DNA of 64,000 nt from Roseivirga misakiensis (lineage in GTDB: Bacteria > Bacteroidota > Bacteroidia > Cytophagales > Cyclobacteriaceae): assembly GCF_001747105.1 (NCBI RefSeq), contig NZ_MDGQ01000003.1:1178001-1242000 (forward strand). Reading direction: 5' to 3'. The notes under the pieces were generated by a model, which saw nothing but the letters and a program-made list of their open reading frames with translations, made no database searches and had not been told where the DNA came from. Below, one piece after another: positions 27,580-35,292 of this stretch. Position 1 is the stretch's first letter. Every line of letters begins with the position of its first letter. Position numbers and translations under genes: made by a program.

Positions 27580-28060
27580 TATTTAATACCACGTTTTTTC
27601 TAGGTATTTCTATTGTCCACATACCGACGGCAGTGGTATCGTTGGCAATCATTGGTTTGGTGTATAGTAGCACTTTTCCATCCTCAATTTTCTGGACATT
27701 AGCTTCCGAAACCAGTCCAGCTTCACTGTTATACAAATAAGCTTCAAAGATATCTAGGGCCTTGCCAGATAAGTCTCTGGGGTCATCAAAAAAGTAGTGA
27801 TCTTTGACATAAATAGAATCTGTACCATACCTGATATTTAATACATACGTATCTGATATAGGCTCTGGAATGGCGCTGAGGCTAAAATCTGAAGAGATTT
27901 GATCGCCCATTTTCATAGCCTCCTCTTGAATTTCGGCGTCGGACACAATTCTTATTTCACGGGCATCCATTTCAGCCTTTGCGCTAGCGGTATCTATTTT
28001 CTCGTTGCCACAACTTTGTAAAAAGAATAGGCAGGTAATAAAGGTTAATGTCTTTTTCAT
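27569..28060 (-). CDS. Hypothetical lipoprotein (163 aa)
   Basis: The signal peptide ends in the lipobox LQSC (Cys17), so the product is a lipoprotein. The ~145-residue mature domain has no recognised family; it has an acidic helix (AKAEMDAREIRIVSDAEIQE) and a beta-rich second half that includes SVYVK/TYVLNIRYGTDS-like strands. It is a single gene, overlapping the end of tag by 11 bp and diverging from prfA. Confidence 0.75.
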   Translation of the reverse strand: MKKTLTFITCLFFLQSCGNEKIDTASAKAEMDAREIRIVSDAEIQEEAMKMGDQISSDFSLSAIPEPISDTYVLNIRYGTDSIYVKDHYFFDDPRDLSGKALDIFEAYLYNSEAGLVSEANVQKIEDGKVLLYTKPMIANDTTAVGMWTIEIPRKNVVLNIKQ

Positions 28061-28114
28061 TCACTTGTTTCTATGGAATGGTATACAAATGTATAACGGA
28101 TTGCTTTTGTTTTT

Positions 28115-28122
28115 TAATTTTG
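28115..28122 (+). promoter_or_regulatory. Candidate -7 box of prfA
   Basis: TAATTTTG fits the Bacteroidota TAnnTTTG -7 consensus and lies 19 bp before the prfA ATG, giving a short leader. No convincing TTTG -33 element is at the usual distance. Confidence 0.45.
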
Positions 28123-28141
28123 GTACTTAATACCGCCAAGA

Positions 28142-29206
28142 ATGATTGAAAAACTCATTGCCATAAAAGATAGATTTGAAGAAGTGGGTCAGTTGATTAT
28201 CCAACCAGATGCCATGTCTGATATGAAAGTTTACTCCAAGCTAAGTAAGGAGTATAAGGATTTGGAGAAGATCGTCAATATCTACAATGAGTATCAAAGT
28301 GTAATAGACAATATTGCGAACTCCAAAGAGATCTTAAAAACCGAAAAAGATGAAGAGTTTCGCGAGATGGCGAAGCTGGAATTGGAAGAGCTTAACCCAA
28401 GACAAGAAGAACTTGAGGAAGAGCTCAAGATATTACTGATTCCGAAAGATCCTGACGATGAAAAAAATGTAATCGTTGAAATTCGCGCAGGAGCCGGGGG
28501 CGACGAGGCTGGAATTTTTGTAGGTGACATGTTTAGACTATACGAGCGCTTTATCGACGCTAAAGGCTGGACTAAGGAATTGATTACGACTAATGAAGCT
28601 TCTTCCGGAGGTTTTAAGGAAATCGTTTTTAGTGTGGAAGGTGAAGATGTTTACGGTTCCCTGAAGTTTGAATCCGGTGTTCACCGAGTGCAAAGGGTTC
28701 CAGTCACAGAGTCTCAAGGTCGCGTGCATACCAGTGCTGTTTCTGTTGCGGTACTGCCTGAGGTTGACGAAGTTGATTTTGATTTGAACATGAAAGATGT
28801 TCGTAAAGATACCTACCGAAGTTCTGGTGCTGGTGGTCAGCACGTAAACAAAACAGAATCTGCTGTACGTTTGACGCATATTCCAACCAACACGGTTGTG
28901 GAGTGTCAAGATGGAAGGTCACAGCATAAAAATTACGCCAAAGCACTCCAGGTACTGCGATCTAGACTCTATGAACAAGAGCTTAAGAAACAGCAAGACG
29001 AAATAGCAGGAGAACGAAAGTCACTTGTAGGAAGTGGCGATCGATCGGATAAGATTAGAACTTATAACTATCCGCAAGGAAGGGTAACAGATCACCGAAT
29101 TGGCTATTCTGTTCACAATTTACCGACAGTAATGGACGGACAGATCGATGACTTCATAGAGAATCTAAGAATCGCTGAAAATGCCGATAAAATGAAGGGC
29201 GAATAG
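28142..29206 (+). CDS. prfA: Peptide chain release factor 1
   Basis: 354 residues, the normal RF1 length. The N-terminal helical PCRF domain is followed by the stop-codon-reading PVT tripeptide within [16 protein letters not shown], and by the GGQ peptidyl-tRNA hydrolysis loop ([16 protein letters not shown]). RF1 reads UAA and UAG. The stop codon is one base from the ATG of yjbQ, so the two are cotranscribed. Nothing unusual. Confidence 0.98.
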   Translation: MIEKLIAIKDRFEEVGQLIIQPDAMSDMKVYSKLSKEYKDLEKIVNIYNEYQSVIDNIANSKEILKTEKDEEFREMAKLELEELNPRQEELEEELKILLIPKDPDDEKNVIVEIRAGAGGDEAGIFVGDMFRLYERFIDAKGWTKELITTNEASSGGFKEIVFSVEGEDVYGSLKFESGVHRVQRVPVTESQGRVHTSAVSVAVLPEVDEVDFDLNMKDVRKDTYRSSGAGGQHVNKTESAVRLTHIPTNTVVECQDGRSQHKNYAKALQVLRSRLYEQELKKQQDEIAGERKSLVGSGDRSDKIRTYNYPQGRVTDHRIGYSVHNLPTVMDGQIDDFIENLRIAENADKMKGE

Positions 29207-29207
29207 C

Positions 29208-29630
29208 ATGAAATTTTTTCAGGCTGAGACCCGTCTTTCTCCTAGGTCAAGGGGCTTTCATTTAATAACGCATGAAATTACAACTGCTATTCCAGCATTG
29301 AAAGAGATAAATACTGGGCTGCTTCATGTTCATATAAAGCATACATCTGCAAGCCTAACGATTAATGAAAATGCTGACCCAACAGTGAGAGAGGATTTTG
29401 AATCTCATTTCAACCTATTGGTTCCTGAAGATGGTACCCACTATCAGCACACATTTGAAGGGCCAGATGATATGACATCTCACATAAAGGCTTCGATACT
29501 TGGTTCATCTGTTACTGTACCGATCACAAATGGAAGGCTCAATTTGGGAACCTGGCAGGGGATTTATCTATGTGAACACAGAAACCATGGCGGTAGCCGC
29601 TCTATAGTGCTGACCGCACAGGGTATTTGA
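29208..29630 (+). CDS. yjbQ: YjbQ family protein (UPF0047; secondary thiamine-phosphate synthase-like)
   Basis: 140 residues with the full family signature: HIKHTSASLTINENADP, DDMTSHIKAS, ITNGRLNLGTWQGIYLCEHR and a C-terminal HGGSRSIVLTAQG. Members form trimers and have weak thiamine-phosphate synthase activity in E. coli; the physiological role is unsettled. It lies one base after prfA and 18 bp before the end of a convergent HTH gene. Confidence 0.92.
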   Translation: MKFFQAETRLSPRSRGFHLITHEITTAIPALKEINTGLLHVHIKHTSASLTINENADPTVREDFESHFNLLVPEDGTHYQHTFEGPDDMTSHIKASILGSSVTVPITNGRLNLGTWQGIYLCEHRNHGGSRSIVLTAQGI

Positions 29631-29648
29631 TTGTATTAAGAGTGGTTT

Positions 29649-29858
29649 TTAGGAATTATAGTCTTCAGCCTCAAGCTCGAAAAGGCGATTCACCGAGGTA
29701 TTAAAGATTTCTGAAATTTTGAGCGCAAGGACCGTTGAAGGAGTATATTTCCCTCTTTCAATAGCATTGATACTTTGACGAGACACACCGACTAGTGTTG
29801 CTAGCTGTTCTTGCGTAATTTTTTTCTTTTTGCGTTCTTCCTTGAGTATACTTTTCAT
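29649..29858 (-). CDS. Small XRE-family transcriptional regulator (YozG-like)
   Basis: 69 residues, almost entirely one helix-turn-helix domain: KKITQEQLATLVGVSRQSIN (helices 2-3) and AIERGKYTPSTVLALKISEI. This single-domain type often controls a neighbouring membrane-protein gene. Upstream, across 188 bp, lies a 44-residue membrane protein on the other strand, and the spacer holds two copies of an 11-bp direct repeat that could be its operators (inference). Confidence 0.92.
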   Translation of the reverse strand: MKSILKEERKKKKITQEQLATLVGVSRQSINAIERGKYTPSTVLALKISEIFNTSVNRLFELEAEDYNS

Positions 29859-29885
29859 GTCTACCGGAAATATTTATCGTCCAAT

Positions 29886-29962
29886 ATTAGACTTAAATGC
29901 ACTTTTATGTCAGGTAAGTAGAGTTAACTTTGTATTACATTTTTGTGCCGAATTAGACTTAA
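29886..29962. repeat. Two 11-bp direct repeats in the HTH / small-membrane-protein spacer
   Basis: ATTAGACTTAA occurs at 29886-29896 and again at 29952-29962, 66 bp apart (about six helical turns) and in the same orientation. They lie between the divergent small regulator and the 44-residue membrane protein. A second -7-like octamer TAACTTTG sits between them at 29925-29932. Operator function is a guess from position and spacing. Confidence 0.5.
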
Positions 29963-30018
29963 TTGTTACACAGTTGTTAAAAATTTGTGAAGGGCTTCTT
30001 AACAAATGACTTTTGAAC

Positions 30019-30026
30019 TATCTTTG
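30019..30026 (+). promoter_or_regulatory. Candidate -7 box for the 44-residue membrane protein
   Basis: TATCTTTG matches TAnnTTTG exactly and ends 20 bp before the ATG at 30047. A TTTG at 29984-29987 is too far upstream to be its -33 element. Confidence 0.5.
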
Positions 30027-30046
30027 TGCTCTCAAAACGAAAAATT

Positions 30047-30181
30047 ATGTTGTTTGATCCACCAATCGCTTCTGGCGCAAATACATTTATCTGGATTGTT
30101 GTTATTCTAATTGGATTTGTAGGCGCAATTAGTCAACATGACGCCCTGTTTAAAGGGAAAAAGAAAAAAGAGGAACACTAG
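30047..30181 (+). CDS. 44-residue single-pass membrane protein
   Basis: ATG 30047 to TAG 30179-30181 encodes a short polar start (MLFDPPIASGANTF), one membrane helix (IWIVVILIGFVGAIS) and a strongly basic C-terminal tail (FKGKKKKEEHY). It has an excellent -7 box 20 bp upstream and a sensible initiation region, so I believe it is real even though it is very small. Its stop abuts the stop of the convergent lipoprotein gene with no gap. The topology resembles small accessory subunits of membrane complexes (CcoQ-like in general shape), but there is no sequence proof of that. Confidence 0.65.
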   Translation: MLFDPPIASGANTFIWIVVILIGFVGAISQHDALFKGKKKKEEH

Positions 30182-30733
30182 TCAGATCCTTTTAACTAGT
30201 TTGTAATAATCGAATACGGTTATTCTGAAGGCTTCCCTTGACTTTTCAGTGTCTAGGAAAGCCACCCAATCATCCTCTATTTTTATAGAAAAAGTACTGC
30301 CTTTTTGTATATGCGCATATATGCTATCCGCAAATTCGGCTTGTTTATTCTTATTTCCTTTCTCGTATAATACTTCTCCATTATTACCATCAGCGTTAGA
30401 CCATTTTATGGTGATTGTATCTGCTTGTCCAATAAGGTCATTGGGTTCTAAAAGTAAATAGGCTTCATCGAAGCGCCAGTTATTGACAATGGCCAAATTG
30501 ATGATAGGCCTGTCATTTGACAAATCCCTTTTCTTTAGCCTGAAAATATTGAGCTTGGCCTCCTCCATTACTTCTGTGTTGTAATAGAGTTGGCGAACAT
30601 TTTTAAAGAATAGTTCAGAAGCATCATCCGTGGCGAAAGTCACCGATGCCTGATCCACTACAGTTCTTTTATCTGGATTGCAGGATAGGAATAGGGAAAT
30701 CAGACAAACCGTAAGAAATGATTTAACATGCAT
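30182..30733 (-). CDS. Hypothetical lipoprotein (183 aa)
   Basis: Lipobox FLSC (Cys18) after a short signal peptide. The mature ~165 residues have no recognised domain; they include a strand-rich core (FSIKIEDDWVAFLD, IINLAIVNNWRFDEAYLLLE) and a C-terminal FRITVFDYYKLVKRI. The gene follows the PLP decarboxylase gene by 17 bp on the same strand, so they may be cotranscribed. Confidence 0.75.
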   Translation of the reverse strand: MHVKSFLTVCLISLFLSCNPDKRTVVDQASVTFATDDASELFFKNVRQLYYNTEVMEEAKLNIFRLKKRDLSNDRPIINLAIVNNWRFDEAYLLLEPNDLIGQADTITIKWSNADGNNGEVLYEKGNKNKQAEFADSIYAHIQKGSTFSIKIEDDWVAFLDTEKSREAFRITVFDYYKLVKRI

Positions 30734-30750
30734 GAGTTTCTAACCCATAG

Positions 30751-32166
30751 TTAAGCTTCTTGTTTGTACGTTTTACTCACTTCCTGGATTTGGTTCCATG
30801 CATTTTCAACATGGTAAGCCTCTAGGTTGGTGTTACCAAAAGCTAGTCGGAGTGTAAATTGATCTAGAAGTTTGGTTTGGGTGAAAAACAGCTTTCCAGA
30901 TTTATTGATTTCATTCATAATCGCTTTGTTGATCTGGTCGAGTTGATCTGGGGGGGCTCCTACGAACCGAAAGCATACTGTATTTAAAGGAACTGGTGCC
31001 ATTAATTCGAAATCTGGATGCTCAATAACTTCTTGCGCTAGCCATTTACCGAGGGCTATATGCGCTCTGATCTTCTTTTGAATTCCCTCAACGCCCATTT
31101 CTCTTATCACAAACCAAAGCTTTAAAGCCCTAAATCTTCTGCCTAGTGGTATTCCCCAATCTCTGTAATTTTTCACCTCTTCATCAACTGAAGTTTTAAG
31201 GTAATCGGGTGTAATAGTAAATGTGTTAACGAGTGCGACAGGGTCTTTGACAAAATAAGCAGTGCAGTCAAAATTGGTAAACATCCACTTGTGGGGATTA
31301 AAGACAAAAGAATCGGCTTCGTCCACACCTTCAGACATCCAACGCAATTCGGGCAATACCAATGCTGTACCGGCGTAGGCAGCATCTACATGATGCCAAA
31401 TGTTGTGGCGCTTGCAGATTTCGCTGATTTTAGCGATAGGATCAACCGCTGTGGTACTTGTTGTCCCAATAGCTGAGACAACACAGATAGGTAAAAAGCC
31501 TGCTGCGATATCCTTTTGAATTGTTTCGGCCAAAACTTCCGCACGCATGGCAAAATTCTCGTCTACAGGAACCTGCCTGAACTGCGATGCTCCGAAACCA
31601 GCGATTTTAACTGCTTTTTCAATTGATGAATGAATTTCAGAGGAGGCGTAAACAGTGAATTTTTGTTCACCAAAACCATCTTCATTAATGGCGAACGCTG
31701 TGGCCTTTTCTCTAGCAGTAAGGAGGGCACATAATGTAGCTGTGGAGGCAGTATCTTGAATAACACCAGTGTAATTACTCGAAAGCCCAAGCATTTCTCT
31801 TAACCAAATCATTACTTGCTCTTCCAACTCCGCTGCAGCAGGAGATGTAAGCCAAATCATGCATTGAGAGCCTAAGGTACTCATTAGCATTTCGGCCAAA
31901 ACAGAGGCTTTACTCTTGTTTGCAGGGAAATAGGCCATGAAGTTTGGACTTTCCCAGTGGGTTATACCAGGCATGATCACATCCTTGAAATCTTTGAAGA
32001 TGGCCTCGAAGGGATCAGCTTTATCCGGTGCATTATTGGGAATCTGATTGAGAATTTGGCCGGGTTTAATATCTGGAAGTACAGGGTAGTCCTCCACATT
32101 TTCAAAATAGTCGGCCATCCAATCGACTAACTCATGTGCGTGCTTTCTAAAATCTGACGTGTTCAT
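30751..32166 (-). CDS. Pyridoxal-phosphate-dependent group II decarboxylase (aromatic amino acid type)
   Basis: 471 residues from ATG 32166 (MNTSDFRKHAHELVDWMADY). The open frame extends to 32217, but the upstream 17 codons look like untranslated DNA. The fold type I decarboxylase shows TASTATLCALLTAREKA, the cofactor aspartate in WHHVDAAYAGTALVLPE and the Schiff-base lysine in NPHKWMFTNFDC. Length and motifs fit aromatic-L-amino-acid/tyrosine decarboxylases; the substrate cannot be fixed from sequence. The product would be an amine plus CO2. Confidence 0.93.
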   Translation of the reverse strand: MNTSDFRKHAHELVDWMADYFENVEDYPVLPDIKPGQILNQIPNNAPDKADPFEAIFKDFKDVIMPGITHWESPNFMAYFPANKSKASVLAEMLMSTLGSQCMIWLTSPAAAELEEQVMIWLREMLGLSSNYTGVIQDTASTATLCALLTAREKATAFAINEDGFGEQKFTVYASSEIHSSIEKAVKIAGFGASQFRQVPVDENFAMRAEVLAETIQKDIAAGFLPICVVSAIGTTSTTAVDPIAKISEICKRHNIWHHVDAAYAGTALVLPELRWMSEGVDEADSFVFNPHKWMFTNFDCTAYFVKDPVALVNTFTITPDYLKTSVDEEVKNYRDWGIPLGRRFRALKLWFVIREMGVEGIQKKIRAHIALGKWLAQEVIEHPDFELMAPVPLNTVCFRFVGAPPDQLDQINKAIMNEINKSGKLFFTQTKLLDQFTLRLAFGNTNLEAYHVENAWNQIQEVSKTYKQEA

Positions 32167-32365
32167 GCAGCTCTGATTATAAACCGAAGTTAAAATAAGA
32201 ATGGACGTAATGATCAAAACTAGGCGCTATTTATTCGGTTTACCGTGGCTTCTAAGGCCTTGTTATTTAATCAAGGAAATTAAAAACATAATTATTTTAA
32301 AATATGTCATTGATATTCCGATTAATTATTGGTACTTCATGTTTATAAACTAAATAACTAAAAAC

Positions 32366-32581
32366 ATGAAAAAATTATTATCAATAGTGTTGCTCTTAGC
32401 TTTAACGGTACCTTTTGCTATTTCACAACAAGGACCACTACCTGGCCAAACTGGTAAAAGCTTTTGTAGGGATGAAAAGGGAAGGTGTAAAATAGATAAA
32501 AAAGCTAATGGTGATTATACCTCCAAAGAACGCGCGGAATGTAAGCTGTTTAAGTTGAACTGTAAAATACTTCATACTTAG
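32366..32581 (+). CDS. Small secreted four-cysteine protein (71 aa)
   Basis: A typical signal peptide (MKKLLSIVLLLALTVPFAIS, cleavage after residue 20 or so) is followed by a ~50-residue basic mature peptide with Cys34, Cys41, Cys59 and Cys66. The two C-x6-C pairs are symmetric, suggesting two disulfides. No family is recognised. It stands alone 76 bp ahead of a propeller lipoprotein gene. The AT-rich region before it holds no clear -7 box. Confidence 0.65.
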   Translation: MKKLLSIVLLLALTVPFAISQQGPLPGQTGKSFCRDEKGRCKIDKKANGDYTSKERAECKLFKLNCKILHT

Positions 32582-32657
32582 GAAAGCTTCTTTAGTTTAA
32601 ATAAACCTTCAATTAAGTCCTTGTAAACATTCTACGGGGACTTTCCAATTTCTTATT

Positions 32658-33641
32658 ATGACGGTGAATAGAGTTTTGTTAACTATTTGTGCCTGCTTAG
32701 TATTAGGCTGCAGTTCTCAAATAGATGTGCCTGAACTCGAAGTTCAAATGGTTAAAGAAATCAATACAGATCATTTGATGCCTAAAAGTTATCTCATTAA
32801 TTCAAAAGTAGGCCAGTTGGGGGATACACTGTTTTACTGGGATAAAACCATATTTCAACTAGTGTTAGTTGATAAAAAGTTTAATTGGGTCGCTGGTCTT
32901 TTGGGGGAAAGGGGTGTTGGCCCTGATGCACTATCATTTCATAGTGGTCATAGCGTTATCGATAACATGTATTTTATTTATGGACAGAATGTTGTGGTTT
33001 TTGATGCCCGGACCTTAGGTTTTTTGGGTAAATACAAACTACCTCAGATAGATGTCGACTGGATTATAAAGTACCAAGATAAATATCTCGTAGGAGGTCT
33101 TTTCTATGAAGAAAACACTTATTCGGTTTTCTCCCTTGATTTCAGTTTAGACAAGGGTTTCGATAATCAAAAGAAACTTTTTGATATAGAGTTTCCTGAA
33201 AGGCTTGATGAGTTGAGCAAAGTTACGAAGGCGTTAGTTTTAAATGATTTTCTATTTATTCTAAAGCCTGATTTGGGGGAATTAGTGAAGGTAGATTCCA
33301 CTTTAAGTATTGTATCAGATAATCCACTCCCCTATAGTTTTACTAAGGAAGAAAACATTATTGATTACGGAGATGAGCTCGATATCGACATATATGAGTG
33401 TTGGGATTTTACAGCAAAGGATGGCCGGCTATTCTTTCTCAGGACACTCGATTTGGCCAATCTACACCTACCAAAAGAGGCGGTAAGCAGAAAAACCATA
33501 CATGTATTGAATGCCGATGAGCAGGTGCTCGGTGCACTGCACTTAAAAGAAAAGGCTGTTTTCATCAGCTTTGTGGATGATGAACTTGTTACAATTGATC
33601 AGAATAATGAAAAGTATGTCAAGTATAAGGTCACTTATTAG
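32658..33641 (+). CDS. BF3164-like lipoprotein (6-bladed beta-propeller type)
   Basis: 327 residues with lipobox VLGC (Cys18). The pattern of repeated strand segments (DTLFYWDKTIFQLVLVDKK, GERGVGPDAL, VVVFDARTLGFLGKY, FLFILKPDLGELVKVDS) matches BF3164-like lipoproteins, which are predicted six-bladed propellers on the Bacteroidota surface or periplasm; function unknown. It overlaps the next gene by about 35 bases, so both are one unit. Confidence 0.8.
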   Translation: MTVNRVLLTICACLVLGCSSQIDVPELEVQMVKEINTDHLMPKSYLINSKVGQLGDTLFYWDKTIFQLVLVDKKFNWVAGLLGERGVGPDALSFHSGHSVIDNMYFIYGQNVVVFDARTLGFLGKYKLPQIDVDWIIKYQDKYLVGGLFYEENTYSVFSLDFSLDKGFDNQKKLFDIEFPERLDELSKVTKALVLNDFLFILKPDLGELVKVDSTLSIVSDNPLPYSFTKEENIIDYGDELDIDIYECWDFTAKDGRLFFLRTLDLANLHLPKEAVSRKTIHVLNADEQVLGALHLKEKAVFISFVDDELVTIDQNNEKYVKYKVTY

Positions 33642-34632
33642 TTTCTTTTTGATTCTCTTTCTTGGCCAGCTACATGCCCAGGACAGAGACATTGTGGAGT
33701 CGTTTCTAAAGAAATTAAAAGTTGAATACCCTCAATTTTCTTTGATTTATTTAAACGACAATATTCAAATAAAAGAGTTTGTAATTACTGACCGATACGT
33801 AGTATTAATGGATGCAAAATGGGGTACAAAAGGAAGGTCGGGTAGTTACTTTTATTTATTCGATAGGCAAAGCATGGTAGTTCAAGATACTCTCATTATG
33901 CAGCAAGTGTCACCAAGCTTTAATAACAACCTTCTTGTTAGTGAAGATAGATTGTTTTATCGGCCCAAAACAGGGTTTCTGGAAGAGTATACCAAAAAGG
34001 TATTTTATGATGCCTTAACACTAAGTATACCTTTAGAGGAAGGTAGGTTTGGGTCTCTAGGTTTTCATGAAGATTCAGGTCAGGCTAGTGAAAATATGTT
34101 TTTACATTTCCGTGATGCCCGAAATTTCATCAGGTCAGACACAAAAAAAACAGTTTTTTACACAATCAATGACAAGACTCAGTCTTATAAGTTTAAAGAC
34201 TTAGCAGATTACAGTTATGCCAAAAGGAGCCTATATAAGTACTTATTTCCATCTACTGTGACCAGCAAAGGTCTAGTCTTAATAGATGGAGTAGCTGGTA
34301 AATTGGTTACGGCTAACCAAAATAAAAGCGAAAAGAGCTCCATAGTTCTACCAAAGGAGTTCAATGAATCCATATTAAACGCACTTCTTTATGATGAACA
34401 AGCTGATCGTTTGTATTTGCGACTTGTTTTCAAGAATGATGAGAAACTTTATCGGCTGAGCGGCGGAGAATTTCGTCGTTTAGGGATTAATCTTCCTATG
34501 GCATTTAGTGAAGTGAGTATCGGAATTGGATATCATCGAGCCATGCACATACGTGATGGAAAGCTTTATATTTCTTTGGATATAGAAGAAGGTGGAAAGT
34601 CCTACGACGGTCTTTTCGTGGCTGATTTATAG
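33607..34632 (+). CDS. Secreted hypothetical protein, possibly propeller-like
   Basis: 341 residues from ATG 33607 (MKSMSSIRSLISFFLILFLG; cleavage near QLHAQ). The frame is open from 33571, but that start would lack a signal peptide. The mature part is strand-rich with motifs such as RYVVLMDAKWG, GSYFYLFDRQS and DRLYLRLVFKNDEKLYRL that hint at a propeller. No domain is recognised with certainty. It overlaps the upstream propeller lipoprotein gene and, at its stop, a convergent LytTR gene by six bases. Confidence 0.75.
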   Translation: MKSMSSIRSLISFFLILFLGQLHAQDRDIVESFLKKLKVEYPQFSLIYLNDNIQIKEFVITDRYVVLMDAKWGTKGRSGSYFYLFDRQSMVVQDTLIMQQVSPSFNNNLLVSEDRLFYRPKTGFLEEYTKKVFYDALTLSIPLEEGRFGSLGFHEDSGQASENMFLHFRDARNFIRSDTKKTVFYTINDKTQSYKFKDLADYSYAKRSLYKYLFPSTVTSKGLVLIDGVAGKLVTANQNKSEKSSIVLPKEFNESILNALLYDEQADRLYLRLVFKNDEKLYRLSGGEFRRLGINLPMAFSEVSIGIGYHRAMHIRDGKLYISLDIEEGGKSYDGLFVADL

Positions 34633-35292
34633 ATTGGTTACTAAGTTATCATAATATGTCTGGCTGATTGGTATTGTGCCTTCTTCAAGGTGTAATTGGT
34701 GTTTTTCTACTTTGAGGATCATCGATTTGTTCACAACATAAGAGCGGTGTACTTTGATGAAGTCATCGCTTGAAACAAGTGACTCAGCTTCATCCATTTT
34801 CATGCGGCAAAGAACCTTTCTTTCAGACGTATGAAAACCAACATAATTACCATCACCTTTTATATATCTTAAATCCGACTTTTCTATTCGGATAAATTCA
34901 TAACCACTTTTTAGGAATAGGTAGTTTTGGCTTGATTTTTCTGTTTGCTCTGCCAATTTGTTGACTGCCTTTAAGAACCTTCCAAACTCGAATGGCTTGA
35001 GTAAGTAATCCGCCGCCTCCAGTTCATAACTTTCTACAGCGTATTCTGAATAGGCTGTGGTGAATATAATGTGTGGCTTATTCGTTAGGCTTTTTACAAA
35101 TTCTAAGCCTGAAATGTCGGGCATATTTATATCAAGAAAAATGAGGTCGACTTGGTTTGCATTTAGGTAATTGAGCCCTTCCAAAGCATTTGTAAAAACT
35201 GCTTCTAACTTTAAATATGGAATTTTAGCTGCATGTTTTTCGACAATTGAAAGTGCTATCGGTTCGTCGTCTATGGCAATGGCGCTGATCAT
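34627..35292 (-). CDS. LytTR-family response regulator
   Basis: 221 residues: receiver with DDE pocket, Asp54 in LIFLDINMPDISGLEF, TTAYSEYAVESYELEAADYLLKPFEF, and a compact LytTR domain (about 120-221, GNYVGFHTSERKVLCR and FIKVHRSYVVNKSMI). Its ATG overlaps the kinase stop (35289-35292), so the pair is translationally coupled. It is the third of four LytTR regulators in the window. Confidence 0.94.
   Translation of the reverse strand: MISAIAIDDEPIALSIVEKHAAKIPYLKLEAVFTNALEGLNYLNANQVDLIFLDINMPDISGLEFVKSLTNKPHIIFTTAYSEYAVESYELEAADYLLKPFEFGRFLKAVNKLAEQTEKSSQNYLFLKSGYEFIRIEKSDLRYIKGDGNYVGFHTSERKVLCRMKMDEAESLVSSDDFIKVHRSYVVNKSMILKVEKHQLHLEEGTIPISQTYYDNLVTNL

Noticed and set aside
28538-28946. Antisense open frames within prfA
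   Set aside because: They lie wholly inside an intact, highly conserved release-factor gene and have no recognisable features.
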